The translations under genes and the position numbers were made by a program. A model generated the notes under the pieces. It saw only the letters and a list, made by a program, of their open reading frames with translations, did no database searches and was not told the DNA's origin. This document shows, piece after piece, positions 16,001 to 27,104 of a stretch of DNA of 64,000 nucleotides. This stretch comes from an uncultured Bacteroidia bacterium (GTDB taxonomy: Bacteria; Bacteroidota; Bacteroidia; Bacteroidales; F082). Location of the stretch: NCBI GenBank assembly GCA_902801465.1, contig CADCIH010000006.1:24456-88455 (forward strand), written 5' to 3'. Position 1 is the first letter of the stretch; each line of letters starts with the position of its first letter.

Positions 16001-16924
16001 ATGAGAACAAAAACTATCATAGGATTTCTGTTTTTAGCCCTGTTGGTGTCGTCGTGCGCATCGCTCAGGGATTTTGATTACACCGTGGAAAAAGTCAACC
16101 TCGCCAACAAGAACCTGAAACGGATCCCTTCGTATTTAAAAAGGTGTAAGAACCTTAAGGAGCTCAATCTCCAAAACAACCGCATCAAGCATATTCCCGC
16201 ATGGGTGTCCTCGTTGGATAGCCTTGAAGAAATCAACTTGAACAACAACCAGCTGCGACTGACAAGGGCCGACATCCGTCATCTTGCCAAGGTGGAACGC
16301 CTCCTGATGGTCAATAACGGTATCGAAAAACTCCCGAGCAATGTGGGTAAGTTGCAATGCAAGACCTTGGTGCTGATGCACAACAAGTTGAGTACATTGC
16401 CGGAATCGTTCGGCGACATGCAACAAATAGGGAATGTCATTTTTTACGAAAATGAATTTGAATCCATTCCGGAATGCATCGCTCATTTGAAGACTTTGCG
16501 GCAGATTGATTTCTATAAGAATCATATCAAGGAGATTCCTGATTTTATGGGTGGTTTGGAAAACCTTGAGCAGATCTATCTTTCCTTTAATGAGATTGAA
16601 CGAATTCCCGATACATTAAGAAACCTGAAGAACTTGAAATACCTTTATATCCATCATAACAACCTGAAGTTTTTGCCAGCATGGATGACTGAAATGGATT
16701 CCTTGGAACGTTTGGGCGTGGGTTACAACCAACTGTTGGCACTGCCCGACCTTGCCAAGATGAAGTCGCTGTACGAATTTGATGGTGAGCATAATCTGTT
16801 GGACGAATGTCCCTGGGACCTGGTGGAAAAACCTGGGATGGAAATTTTGGTCATCCGCGATAACTTTTTCAAGCTAACCCTTGAAGAGGAATTGCATCTA
16901 GATAGTTTAGGAGTTATTTATTAA
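16001..16924 (+). CDS. Leucine-rich-repeat lipoprotein
   Basis: This 307-residue protein has lipobox LVSSC (Cys19) and then about ten leucine-rich repeats of the LxxLxxLxLxxNxLxxIP type, for example KNLKELNLQNNRIKHIPAWV. It is probably tethered to the outer membrane as a binding scaffold. It is first in an operon, 19 nt before the BlaI-type repressor. Whether it takes part in the BlaI/BlaR1 signal is unknown, but placement as the lead gene suggests a link. The promoter box at 15975 excludes the ORF's earlier ATG at 15980. Confidence 0.85.
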   Translation: MRTKTIIGFLFLALLVSSCASLRDFDYTVEKVNLANKNLKRIPSYLKRCKNLKELNLQNNRIKHIPAWVSSLDSLEEINLNNNQLRLTRADIRHLAKVERLLMVNNGIEKLPSNVGKLQCKTLVLMHNKLSTLPESFGDMQQIGNVIFYENEFESIPECIAHLKTLRQIDFYKNHIKEIPDFMGGLENLEQIYLSFNEIERIPDTLRNLKNLKYLYIHHNNLKFLPAWMTEMDSLERLGVGYNQLLALPDLAKMKSLYEFDGEHNLLDECPWDLVEKPGMEILVIRDNFFKLTLEEELHLDSLGVIY

Positions 16925-16943
16925 TCGATTAATATTTTTGAAA

Positions 16944-17318
16944 ATGAAAGAGTTAACTAAAGCAGAGGAACAGGTGATGCAGGTGCTGTGGGGCATCGGG
17001 CAGGGCTTCGCCAGCGATATCATGGCGGCCTTCCCCGAGCCGAAGCCGGCCTACAATACAGTGCTGACCATCATCCGTATCCTCGAAAAGAAGGGCTTCG
17101 TGAAGCACGAAACCTTCTGCAAAGCCAACCGTTACCAACCTGCCATCAGCAAGGAGGAATATTCCGAGAATTTCCTCGGCAGCGTGGTGGAACGGTACTT
17201 CAACAACTCCTACCTCGACCTGGTTTCAGCTTTTGCCAAGAAGGAGAACTTCAGTCTGGAAGAGTTGGAAACTTTGAAGAAAATGATTGACGATGCCATT
17301 GAAGACGAAAAGAAATAA
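16944..17318 (+). CDS. BlaI/MecI/CopY family transcriptional repressor
   Basis: This 124-residue winged-helix repressor carries LTKAEEQVMQVLWGIGQGF at the start and a recognition region with YNTVLTIIRILEKKGFV. Relatives bind operators as dimers and are inactivated by a BlaR1 protease. The blaR1-like gene starts 3 nt after its stop. The upstream TTG at 16938 is in frame but the ATG at 16944 is preferred. The operon probably senses envelope or wall stress. No beta-lactamase gene is adjacent, so a resistance role cannot be assumed. Confidence 0.88.
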   Translation: MKELTKAEEQVMQVLWGIGQGFASDIMAAFPEPKPAYNTVLTIIRILEKKGFVKHETFCKANRYQPAISKEEYSENFLGSVVERYFNNSYLDLVSAFAKKENFSLEELETLKKMIDDAIEDEKK

Positions 17319-17321
17319 GCC

Positions 17322-19334
17322 ATGAACACACAAGTATTATTCACCGAATATCTTCTGCCCATCGCTCTTGGCTTGATGGTGCTGTGGCTGGCTTATCGTC
17401 TGCTGTTCACCAACAGCAACCGGTTTCAATTCAACCGGTTTTACTTGCTGTCGGCCATGCTGTTCTCCTTGGCGTTGCCGCTGTTCGGATTGCTGATGGG
17501 CTTAAGCGCTCCGCAAATCGTGAACTTCAAACACTCGATGTTCCCGGGCTATACGCTCAACGAGATTGTCATCACCCCTGAAGGCCAAGAGGTAACCCCG
17601 ATCACCCTGGAAACCATCATTATCGCCCCCTCCCGTCACATCAGCCTGTGGCAGGTGCTGGGCATCATCTATCTCATAGGCGTCGCGGTGATGGCGGTAC
17701 TCTTCCTGTTCAAGCTGGTGCGACTGGTGGCGTTGATCATCCGTTCCCCGAAACGCAAGATGAATGGCTACACCGCCGTGTTTACCCATAAGGAACAAGG
17801 GTCGTTCTCCTTCTTCCGCTATGCCTTCTTCCCCGATGAGAACGTGTCGCCCGACATCGTTCGTCACGAGATGAGCCATATCGCCCACGGGCATTCCTGG
17901 GACATCCTCTTTGTGGAAATCATCATGATTCTGCAATGGTTCAACCCCTTTATCTATTTCTATAGGAGGGAGTTGCAGAGCCTTCACGAATACAGCGCCG
18001 ACCACGATGTGGTGACTTCGGGCGTGGATAAGAAAAACTACATGATGTTGATTTTGCAGCAGTGCACGGCCGTCGATTTCAGCACCATGAGCAATAATTT
18101 CAGTTTAATCCTAACCAAAAAACGTATCAAGATGATTACTAGAAATGAAAAGGCCAGACGCCTTTGGTGGAGACTGCTGGCAACCATACCGGTGCTGGCA
18201 CTGCTGCTCTTTGCCAACGCCAAAGTGACGGCACAGGAAAAGAAGGCCGTTGATGAATCTAAGTCCGCCATCTATGTGCCGCTAAAGATCGAATTGGGGG
18301 ACTTTGAAGTCCTTGATGACAATGGTGCCCCGATGTATTTCATCGATACCGTCTTATATAACGAAGATGGTTCATACATCAAATGTGAGACTACGGATGC
18401 CTTGGATCCGATTTCAGGTGAGCCGCGTAAAAAAATCTCCATTTCAACGTTCAATGCTGATGGTACTCCCAATCAACACTTCGGCATAAAAGAAGTTGGG
18501 ATGCAAGGTGACACCGTCACGTATAACATTGAGCCATTCTCCCTTGCCCTTGGCGATGGCCACGACACAAAAATCAGTTCAGACAATCTCAAAATCAGGG
18601 TTGTCCGTCAGCAAGACCGAGACAGCATCCATAACATAGTGGAGCAAATGCCGGAATTTCCCGGTGGTGCGGCTGAATTGTTCACCTATCTCTCAGGAAA
18701 CATCAAATATCCTGAAGAAGCCAAGGATAAAGGCATCAGCGGCAGGGTGTTCCTCAGTTTTGTCATTGAAAAAGACGGCTCGGTCAATCAAGTCGAAGTG
18801 ATGCGTGGCATCGGTGGTGGCTGCGACGACGAAGCGGTCCGTGTGGTGAAGGCCATGCCCAAATGGAAGCCTGGTATGCAAAAGGGCAAACCGGTCCGTG
18901 TAAGCTATGTGCTTCCCATCACTTTCAAACTGGATGAGGGTGATAAAACACCGGAGGAACATGTGGAACAAGCCTTGGAAAAGGCAAAAAAGCCCAATGA
19001 GGAGGGTGTTTATCAAATTGCCGAGACGATGCCCGAATATCCTGGTGGCATGGATGGCTTGAGGACTTTTATTCAGGAAAACCTGACCGTGCCCGAGAAG
19101 TACAAAGAAATGGATACCAAGGCAGAATATCGTGTCTTCGTGCAGTTTGTGGTCGCAGAAGATGGCTCTATAACCAATGTGGAATTGCTCAAGCCTGAGC
19201 CTTCAAAGCAGGATTTGAATGACGAGGCCGTTCGGGTCGTCAAAGGCATGCCCAAGTGGAAGCCTGGCACTGTAGATGGTAAACCTGTGAAGGTGAGATA
19301 TACGCTGCCAGTGACTTATCGATTAGGAAAATGA
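17322..19334 (+). CDS. BlaR1-like M56 metallopeptidase with two TonB C-terminal domains
   Basis: This 670-residue inner-membrane protein has four N-terminal membrane segments and an M56 peptidase site H182EMSH186 with a downstream EYSAD. A further membrane segment lies near 285-305 (LLATIPVLALLLFANA). The periplasmic part has two TonB-type C-terminal domains (about 444-535 and 571-670), each starting with PEFPGG or PEYPGG and ending in a PKWKPG...VRY/VSY LP pattern. Such M56-TonB fusions are common in Bacteroidota. The protease would cleave or trigger loss of the BlaI partner encoded just upstream. The doubled TonB domain suggests contact with the envelope or outer-membrane transporters. Confidence 0.88.
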   Translation: MNTQVLFTEYLLPIALGLMVLWLAYRLLFTNSNRFQFNRFYLLSAMLFSLALPLFGLLMGLSAPQIVNFKHSMFPGYTLNEIVITPEGQEVTPITLETIIIAPSRHISLWQVLGIIYLIGVAVMAVLFLFKLVRLVALIIRSPKRKMNGYTAVFTHKEQGSFSFFRYAFFPDENVSPDIVRHEMSHIAHGHSWDILFVEIIMILQWFNPFIYFYRRELQSLHEYSADHDVVTSGVDKKNYMMLILQQCTAVDFSTMSNNFSLILTKKRIKMITRNEKARRLWWRLLATIPVLALLLFANAKVTAQEKKAVDESKSAIYVPLKIELGDFEVLDDNGAPMYFIDTVLYNEDGSYIKCETTDALDPISGEPRKKISISTFNADGTPNQHFGIKEVGMQGDTVTYNIEPFSLALGDGHDTKISSDNLKIRVVRQQDRDSIHNIVEQMPEFPGGAAELFTYLSGNIKYPEEAKDKGISGRVFLSFVIEKDGSVNQVEVMRGIGGGCDDEAVRVVKAMPKWKPGMQKGKPVRVSYVLPITFKLDEGDKTPEEHVEQALEKAKKPNEEGVYQIAETMPEYPGGMDGLRTFIQENLTVPEKYKEMDTKAEYRVFVQFVVAEDGSITNVELLKPEPSKQDLNDEAVRVVKGMPKWKPGTVDGKPVKVRYTLPVTYRLGK

Positions 19335-19340
19335 TTGTCT

Positions 19341-19367
19341 GTAGAGACGGTGCTGCACCGTCTCTAC
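19341..19367. repeat. Palindrome copy 1 (GAGACGGTGC family)
   Basis: A perfect 27-nt palindrome: 13-nt arms (GTAGAGACGGTGC) around one T. Related copies lie at 19816-19842 and 22332-22355. It sits 6 nt after the blaR1-like stop. Confidence 0.9.
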
Positions 19368-19389
19368 TTGCGATATAATTTTTTTTCAG

Positions 19390-19397
19390 TATCTTTG
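19390..19397 (+). promoter_or_regulatory. -7 promoter box for the nucleotidyltransferase gene
   Basis: TATCTTTG matches TAnnTTTG and lies 22 nt before the ATG at 19420. Confidence 0.55.
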
Positions 19398-19419
19398 CCA
19401 TCGAATACTACCCCATGCT

Positions 19420-19707
19420 ATGAATTCAGAGATGATAGATATGATTCGCGAATATTTCAGGACCCAACCGGTGCTGAGAGCATGGTTGTTTGGGTCGTTC
19501 GCTCGTGGCGAAGAAACACCCGACAGTGATATTGATATTCTGGTGGATTTGGACTATTCAAAACCTGTTGGCTTGGAATTCGTGCAGATGCAGTTGGATT
19601 TGATGGAACTGTTACGTAAACCGATTGACCTTGTTTCCTCGAGGGGTCTTTCCAAGTACATCAAGCCTTATATTGACAAAGACAAAGTATTGCTTTATGA
19701 ATGCTAA
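19420..19707 (+). CDS. MNT-type minimal nucleotidyltransferase (antitoxin-like)
   Basis: This 95-residue protein has the pol-beta nucleotidyltransferase signature GSFARGEETPDSDIDILVD, with both catalytic aspartates. Length and motif fit MNT proteins, which neutralise HEPN RNase toxins by modifying them. The expected HEPN partner begins in an overlapping frame at 19697 but is reduced to a remnant. The gene has its own promoter and lies between two copies of the same palindrome. The protein looks intact; without a toxin it may be an orphan. Confidence 0.85.
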   Translation: MNSEMIDMIREYFRTQPVLRAWLFGSFARGEETPDSDIDILVDLDYSKPVGLEFVQMQLDLMELLRKPIDLVSSRGLSKYIKPYIDKDKVLLYEC

Positions 19708-19812
19708 AGTCAAGGATTCGGTAAGAATATTGGTGTTGATGACCAAACCATTTGGAGCATTGTCACTGTTAACATTCCCCAATTAAAGCAATATTTATCT
19801 GAATTGGAATAA
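19697..19812 (+). pseudogene. HEPN toxin remnant with internal deletion
   Basis: An ATG at 19697 overlaps the end of the MNT gene, as in intact MNT-HEPN operons, and gives a plausible start (MNAKVKDSVRI). In another frame, 19732-19812 encodes GVDDQTIWSIVTVNIPQLKQ and a short tail to TAA, which matches the C-terminal end of HEPN proteins (usually after HxYFGVD). Intact HEPN proteins have about 110 residues. The central part with the RxxxxH catalytic motif is missing and the two ends are out of frame, so the toxin is dead. Confidence 0.7.
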
Positions 19813-19815
19813 TGA

Positions 19816-19842
19816 TAGAGACGGTGTGTGATGTCGTCTCTA
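19816..19842. repeat. Palindrome copy 2 (GAGACGGTGC family, imperfect)
   Basis: TAGAGACG and CGTCTCTA arms surround a degenerate centre. It lies 4 nt after the HEPN remnant, so copies 1 and 2 bracket the MNT-HEPN pair. Confidence 0.8.
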
Positions 19843-19859
19843 CTGTCTTCGTTTGAATC

Positions 19860-22208
19860 ATGAAACCCTATTCCCGTCACATTCTATTTGGTGTGCTCTG
19901 CCTGACCGTTGGCATCACCGCGGCCACCTTGCTCTTCCAATGGGTGCTGCACGAGTTCTCCTATGACCGTTTTGTTGAGGACGGCGACCGTGTTTATCGT
20001 CTGATCTCGTTGGACAAGGCCACGGGAGTACGACATTCTGCCGCCGTCTGCCAGTTGCGTTACGACCTGCCCGATGCCGTGCCGCAAGTTGAGGAATGCG
20101 TAAGTGTGATTTCGCACTACAGCAGCAACTACAACCCCTACACCGTCAGGGATATGGAGCGCAACGAATCCTTCTCGGTGACGGCCTTGCAGACCAGCGA
20201 CAACTTCTTCAAGGTGTTTACCTATCCCGTCGTGGAGGGAGAACCGCATCACATCTTTAAGCCCAACGAGGTGGCCATTTCCAAAGAGATGGCCCAAAAA
20301 CTCTACGGCGGCTTGGCCTTGGGAAAGCCTTTAGCCTGTTCTTACATGTTTCATGAGACGGTTTACACGGTCGCCCTGGTGGTGGATGTGCCTTCCAACA
20401 CGCACCTGCCTTTCGAGGTGGTGGTGCCAATGGATAGTCAAGAACAGAATCTTTATCGTAACATCACCGAAAACCAGAATATCTTTGTCAAACTGAAAGA
20501 AAACGCCCTGTTCAGCAAGGCGGAGGTGAAGCGTTTGGCCAACATCCAAGTGGAGAAATACGACATACAGGCTTGGTTGGAGTTCCAACCCTTGCACGAC
20601 ATCCACCTGCACACCGATTTCGCCGACCATAACAGTGTGGGCAACGGCAACGCCTCATACGTCTGGATCATCATCTTCGGCATCCTGCTCATCGTGGCGG
20701 TCACCGTAGTCAACTGCGCTACGCTCGATGTGTCGTATGCGGTGCAGCAGACCCGAAACAGGGTCGTCAAGCGGGTGTTGGGGTGCAGCGAATGGCAAAT
20801 CTTTTCGGGCAACATGCTGGAAACCTTGCTCATCACCCTTGTGGCGATGGGGCTTTCCTTGTTGGCGGTGTGGCTCTTGCTGCCCATGTTCCAGTCGTGG
20901 ATTGGCGTGCCCGTGCGGTTGCGCTTCGACAAACACCTGCTCTTTTTCTGTCTTTCGCTGTTGGTGCTGTTGCCCTTGGCGTCCAGTCTTTTCGGGCAGT
21001 ATTGCCTGCGGAGCGTGGCCTTCTCCGATGTGCTGAAAGGCAAGATGCGCCACTTGAAAGGCATCCAGATCAGCAATGCGAGCTCGGTGCTTCAGGTGGG
21101 TCTCTCTTCGTTGGCAGCGGTCTTCACCGTGGTCACTTTATTGCAGCTCTCCTTCATGCGCCATTCCGAAAAGGGGGTCGATCCTTCCAACATCGTGTCC
21201 ATCAATAGTTTGATTACGCCATGTTATCGGGTGGCCACTATCCGCAACGAGTTGATGAAGAACCCGAACATTCAAAGTGTGGGGCTTTGCATCGGTGATT
21301 TCTCGGCCCCTCAAGGCGCTATCAGCAAAGTGAAATGGCAAGGTAAAGCCGAAGGGGATGACGTTGTCTTTCAGGGCCTTGTCACCGACGGCTATTTCCA
21401 GGAGATGGTCGGGATGGAGTTGCTGGCGGGCGGCTATTTGAGCAAAGACCTCGATGTGGACGAGTATTTTGACGGGATATACGATGGGCGATGGGAATAT
21501 GTCATCAACGAATCGGCGGCCAAGGCGATGGGCTGGAGCGCAGGTGAAGCCGTCGGCAAGGAAATATCGAAGTATCCGGCTGGAGCAGGTACAATTGTCG
21601 GGGTGGTGAAGGACTTCCATTTCTCCGACATGCGCAATGCCGTCGCGCCGCTTATTATGGAATATGGGCCTGAGTCCCTGCCAAATATAGTGGTGAAAAT
21701 CGCGCCTGATAATCGCCAGCAGACCTTGGCTTATATCCAAGAAACAATACGCTCTATCAACTATACCGATGTGTTTTCCTATTCGTTTTTGGGCGAGAAG
21801 GAACTCTACCACGAGGAGCGGCAGGTCGGGCATCTTTCGCTGTTGTATTTCCTAGCGGCGATGCTTTTGTCGCTGTTCGGCTTCTTCGGTGTCATTTCCT
21901 ATCATCTGCATCAGGAGTCGGTCAACATGGCCGTGCGCAAGGTGTATGGCGCCACCATCCGCGAGGTGATGGCGTATTACCTGAAAACCAAGTTGCGGAT
22001 GTATGTCCTGCCGATTCTTGTGGCCACCGCCGTGTCGGTATATGGCTCGCTGAAATGGCTGCAACACTTCGCCTACCACATCTCAGTGCCCTTGGTGCTG
22101 ACCATTAGTTTAATCACCATCCTTGTGGCATTCGTCTTGCTTTCGCTGATCACCTCCGGCGTTGTGCAGACGGTTTGCAGTAAGAAGATTACGGAGGTTT
22201 TGAAATAA
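19860..22208 (+). CDS. FtsX/MacB-type ABC transporter permease
   Basis: This 782-residue membrane protein has an N-terminal transmembrane helix and a MacB-like periplasmic core (about 40-240, FSYDRFVEDGDRVYRL). It then has an FtsX core with three helices (about 265-390), a second periplasmic domain (about 430-650) and a C-terminal FtsX core (about 670-775, SVNMAVRKVYGATIREV). In Bacteroidota such permeases work with a separate MacB-like ATPase, which is not in the window. Substrate unknown; lipoprotein or peptide export and mechanotransmission are the family's known roles. It stands alone between palindrome copies 2 and 3. Confidence 0.85.
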   Translation: MKPYSRHILFGVLCLTVGITAATLLFQWVLHEFSYDRFVEDGDRVYRLISLDKATGVRHSAAVCQLRYDLPDAVPQVEECVSVISHYSSNYNPYTVRDMERNESFSVTALQTSDNFFKVFTYPVVEGEPHHIFKPNEVAISKEMAQKLYGGLALGKPLACSYMFHETVYTVALVVDVPSNTHLPFEVVVPMDSQEQNLYRNITENQNIFVKLKENALFSKAEVKRLANIQVEKYDIQAWLEFQPLHDIHLHTDFADHNSVGNGNASYVWIIIFGILLIVAVTVVNCATLDVSYAVQQTRNRVVKRVLGCSEWQIFSGNMLETLLITLVAMGLSLLAVWLLLPMFQSWIGVPVRLRFDKHLLFFCLSLLVLLPLASSLFGQYCLRSVAFSDVLKGKMRHLKGIQISNASSVLQVGLSSLAAVFTVVTLLQLSFMRHSEKGVDPSNIVSINSLITPCYRVATIRNELMKNPNIQSVGLCIGDFSAPQGAISKVKWQGKAEGDDVVFQGLVTDGYFQEMVGMELLAGGYLSKDLDVDEYFDGIYDGRWEYVINESAAKAMGWSAGEAVGKEISKYPAGAGTIVGVVKDFHFSDMRNAVAPLIMEYGPESLPNIVVKIAPDNRQQTLAYIQETIRSINYTDVFSYSFLGEKELYHEERQVGHLSLLYFLAAMLLSLFGFFGVISYHLHQESVNMAVRKVYGATIREVMAYYLKTKLRMYVLPILVATAVSVYGSLKWLQHFAYHISVPLVLTISLITILVAFVLLSLITSGVVQTVCSKKITEVLK

Positions 22209-22211
22209 CTT

Positions 22212-22270
22212 GCGGTGAATCTGATATTCTTCGTGAGTATTTCAAATTTGTCTGAATTGGAATTCACCGC
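22212..22270. other. Inverted repeat downstream of the permease gene
   Basis: GCGGTGAAT (22212-22220) and ATTCACCGC (22262-22270) are perfect 9-nt arms with a 41-nt loop. There is no T run, so it is not a standard terminator. Confidence 0.5.
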
Positions 22271-22331
22271 TGAGCGGATTGTTGGCTCTCCATCTCCACA
22301 GGCACCATCTCTGAAATTGTTAGAGGCACCA

Positions 22332-22355
22332 AGAGACGGTGCATGCACCGTCTCT
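22332..22355. repeat. Palindrome copy 3 (GAGACGGTGC family)
   Basis: A perfect 24-nt palindrome built from AGAGACGGTGCA and its complement, between the permease and glnS stops. Confidence 0.9.
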
Positions 22356-22377
22356 ATAAATATTGAAAATCAATAGT

Positions 22378-24120
<1,743 letters not shown>

Positions 24121-24197
24121 AATAGTTCCGTTTGGGTTTGATACAAACTGCAAAAATAAAAAAACTCAAAGATAAAGTCCAAATTCTGCGTTGCCTT

Positions 24198-27089
24198 TTA
24201 CGAGTTGATGGTGACCACTTGCACTTTGCTGCTGGAGAGGTTGCCTTCTTGGATCACTTGGATCTGAACGGGAATCTTTCCTTGCAGTTCTTCCACATGG
24301 CTGATGATGCCCACGTGGCGACCCGACTTGGTGTGGAGCGAACGCAGGGTGTTGATGGCATTTTGCAAGGGCTCGCCGCTGAGGGTGCCAAAGCCCTCGT
24401 CGATGAAGAGGGTGTCGACCGCCAATTGTTGTCCGATGTCGCTGAGTGCAAGGGCCAATGACAATGACACGAGGAAGCTCTCTCCACCTGAGATGGTGCT
24501 TGCTGCCCGACTTACATAGCCCTGATAGGCGTCTTCGAGCGAGATGACGAAGGTGCCAGGCGCCACTTTCAAGGTATATCGGTCGGTAAGCGTCTTCATG
24601 TAATGGTTGGCCGAATGGATCAGGCTGTTCAACACGTAGCTCTGAGCGATCTTTCGGAACTTGTTGCCGGATGAATCGCCGATGAGCTGGTTCATGCGCG
24701 ACCATTTTTGATAGATGGCTTTCTTCTTGTCGGCTTCTTCTTTCAGATGGCCCAGTTGTTTCTTGTTCTCTTCGTCAGCCTTCAGCTCCTGGTTGATGGC
24801 TCCCTTCTTCTCTGAAAGCTCGGTCAGCGTCTTTTCGTTTTCCTTGATGCGGGTTTCCAGCAACTCGACGGTGTCTTCCTCTTTCATCTCGGGCTTGGTC
24901 TTTCGGTGCTCTTCCAGTTTTCTGCCTGCCTCTTCTTGAAGGGTTTTCTTGGTAAGCACTTTGTTCTTTTCGGTCTCAAGCGATGTCTGGATCTCGCCGA
25001 TGCTTTGTGAGGAGTAGGTGTTCAAGGCAATGAGTCGCTCCATGTCGATGTCCGCATGAGAACCAAGGAAATCCAACAATTGCTGGTGGTTGGTGTTGAA
25101 GGTCTCTTCCGCCTGTTTCAGCTGCACGAGTTCCATGTTTTTCTTGACTTCTTCGGCGATGGCGATTTTGCCTTTGCAGTCGCTGATGTCCTGTTGTGCC
25201 TTCTGGACGGTCCTTTTCAGCTGTTCCCATTTTTTCCTCAACTGTTCGAGGTCGTCTCTTTGTGTCTTGATGAGTTCTTCTTTCGCCGCACCCTCCGCAA
25301 TCTTGGTTTCGAGCTCCTGTAGTTTTGTTGAGGTGTCTTCCTTCAGTGAGATCAGCTTTTTAGGTGTCTCTTCGTCGATGGTCTCGATTCCGCAAGCACG
25401 GCAGGCCTCAATGACTTTTTGCTTTGCCATCTGGACGGAGTTGTCTTTGTCGAAGGTTTCTTTTCCTTTTTGGTATGAGTCTTTGGCGGCTTTGATCTCC
25501 GCATCCAGTTTGTTTTTCTTGCTTACCAGATCTTGGTATGCCGATTCGGCCTCCGCGTAGGCTTTTCTCAGCTCGCCGACAAGTTGGGCCAACTCTTCCT
25601 CATGGGGAAGTTCGCTTTTGATTTCCTGACGGCAAATGGGGCAGAGGTCGCCCACTTGCAGTTTTTGACGAAGGGTCTGGGCGAACTTGTCGATGGTGTC
25701 GCTTTGTTTGTCGAGCAGCGTCTTGCGGTCTTCCATCTTCACCTTGGCGTCGTGGATGAGCGGCTCCATGGCTGCCGATTCTTTCAGCTTCTCTTCGATT
25801 CCTTCCTTTGCCTCTTTGAGTGCCGCGGCTGTGTTGGCATTGCGTTCTTTCTCTTTGTGATAGGCCTCGATCCTGTCGAAGGTCAGAGCGATGTTCCGCA
25901 GCAATTCCTTGGCCTTTTCTTGTTCTTTTCTCCGTTCGGGCAGATGAAGTTCGGCAAGCTCTGTTTCCTGGGTCTTCAGGGCTTCGGCTTGTTTTTCGAA
26001 AGAGGCTTGAGCGGCATCGGCGTCTTTTTGTGCCTTTTCAAAGGCGGGTTGTAGTGTTTCGTCGAGTTTCTTGCTTTCGATGCCGATGGCGCTTTCGCAT
26101 TCCTGTATCTTCTTTTTTGCTTGGGAGATGGCTTCTTCAGCACGCTTCATCACGTCCAGCCAGTTGCGGGCTTCTATCGTGGCATTCCATTGGCGGACCA
26201 GCGTTTCCTTTTTCTTGAAGATGTCGCTCTCCACCGCGGCCCGTGCCTGTAGTAACGCATTGTCGGCATCGGTGACGGCCTTGGTCAGCTCAGCTTCCGT
26301 CTTGATCCATTGCAGCTTGGTCTTGTCTTCTTCGACAGCTTTCCTGACTTGTTCCAACAGGGTCTCATACCCGGCCATCTCTTCTTTTTTGGCAGCCATC
26401 TCTTCGTCTGTCAAGGTGTGGATGCCTTCTATCTTTTGCTGTGCTTGTTCCCACTCTGTTTTCTTTTGGCCGGTTACCTCGAAGACTTTTATGCCAATCT
26501 TCGAATAGATGTCCACTCCGGTGATCTTTTCCAAAATGGCAGCCTTGTCCTCGTCCTTGCTGTTCAGGAAACGGGTGAACTCACCTTGAGCCAGAAGAGT
26601 GGTGCGGCAGAATTGGCTGAAGTCGAGGCCGATGGCTTCTTGGATCTCTGCCTCGATCTCTTTGTCTTTGGTATAGGTGATGTCTGAGTCGAGGTTCTTC
26701 AGTTTCCACGACTTGTTTTGCAGGTTTCCGGTTGCTTTTTTGTAAGCGCGTGAGATGCTCCAGGTGGCTTCGTAGTGAATGCCGTTGTTGCCTGTGAAAG
26801 TGAGCGACACGAAAGCCTCGCCGGTGTTCCTTCGCATCAGTTGTCGCGGGTCTTTGATGGTGATGTCAACCCCCAGGTCCTTCGTTTCACCTTGCATGGA
26901 TGTGTCTTTCAGCCGTGGGGTGGTGGCAAAGAGCGCCAGGCAGATGGCGTCCAAGATTGTCGATTTGCCCGAGCCTGTCTTTCCCGTGATCAGGAACACT
27001 TCGCTGTCGGCAAGTGGATGGGAGTCAAAACCGATCGTGGCGTCCTCGATGGAGGCGATGTTGTGTATGGTCAGTGTCTGTAGTCTCAT
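24198..27089 (-). CDS. sbcC: Exonuclease subunit SbcC (Rad50-like ATPase)
   Basis: SbcC is the SMC-like ATPase of the SbcCD nuclease, which opens hairpins and palindromes and processes DNA ends. The 963-residue protein has Walker A GKTGSGKST near residue 36, long coiled coils, a zinc hook C483-P-I-C486, a signature SGGESFL and Walker B LFIDEGFGTL near 890-900. It lies 15 nt after sbcD. Because this genome is full of palindromes, a functional SbcCD, which cleaves cruciforms in E. coli, is noteworthy. Confidence 0.93.
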   Translation of the reverse strand: MRLQTLTIHNIASIEDATIGFDSHPLADSEVFLITGKTGSGKSTILDAICLALFATTPRLKDTSMQGETKDLGVDITIKDPRQLMRRNTGEAFVSLTFTGNNGIHYEATWSISRAYKKATGNLQNKSWKLKNLDSDITYTKDKEIEAEIQEAIGLDFSQFCRTTLLAQGEFTRFLNSKDEDKAAILEKITGVDIYSKIGIKVFEVTGQKKTEWEQAQQKIEGIHTLTDEEMAAKKEEMAGYETLLEQVRKAVEEDKTKLQWIKTEAELTKAVTDADNALLQARAAVESDIFKKKETLVRQWNATIEARNWLDVMKRAEEAISQAKKKIQECESAIGIESKKLDETLQPAFEKAQKDADAAQASFEKQAEALKTQETELAELHLPERRKEQEKAKELLRNIALTFDRIEAYHKEKERNANTAAALKEAKEGIEEKLKESAAMEPLIHDAKVKMEDRKTLLDKQSDTIDKFAQTLRQKLQVGDLCPICRQEIKSELPHEEELAQLVGELRKAYAEAESAYQDLVSKKNKLDAEIKAAKDSYQKGKETFDKDNSVQMAKQKVIEACRACGIETIDEETPKKLISLKEDTSTKLQELETKIAEGAAKEELIKTQRDDLEQLRKKWEQLKRTVQKAQQDISDCKGKIAIAEEVKKNMELVQLKQAEETFNTNHQQLLDFLGSHADIDMERLIALNTYSSQSIGEIQTSLETEKNKVLTKKTLQEEAGRKLEEHRKTKPEMKEEDTVELLETRIKENEKTLTELSEKKGAINQELKADEENKKQLGHLKEEADKKKAIYQKWSRMNQLIGDSSGNKFRKIAQSYVLNSLIHSANHYMKTLTDRYTLKVAPGTFVISLEDAYQGYVSRAASTISGGESFLVSLSLALALSDIGQQLAVDTLFIDEGFGTLSGEPLQNAINTLRSLHTKSGRHVGIISHVEELQGKIPVQIQVIQEGNLSSSKVQVVTINS

Positions 27090-27104
27090 GGTCCTCTTCC
27101 TCCC

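Noticed and set aside
16933..16940. TATTTTTG directly before the blaI-type gene as a separate promoter
   Set aside because: It lies only 4 nt before the ATG, which would force a leaderless transcript; read-through from the LRR gene 19 nt upstream is simpler.
16944..19334. Beta-lactam resistance operon
   Set aside because: BlaI and BlaR1-like proteins are widespread sensors in Bacteroidota and no beta-lactamase or PBP2a-like gene is adjacent.
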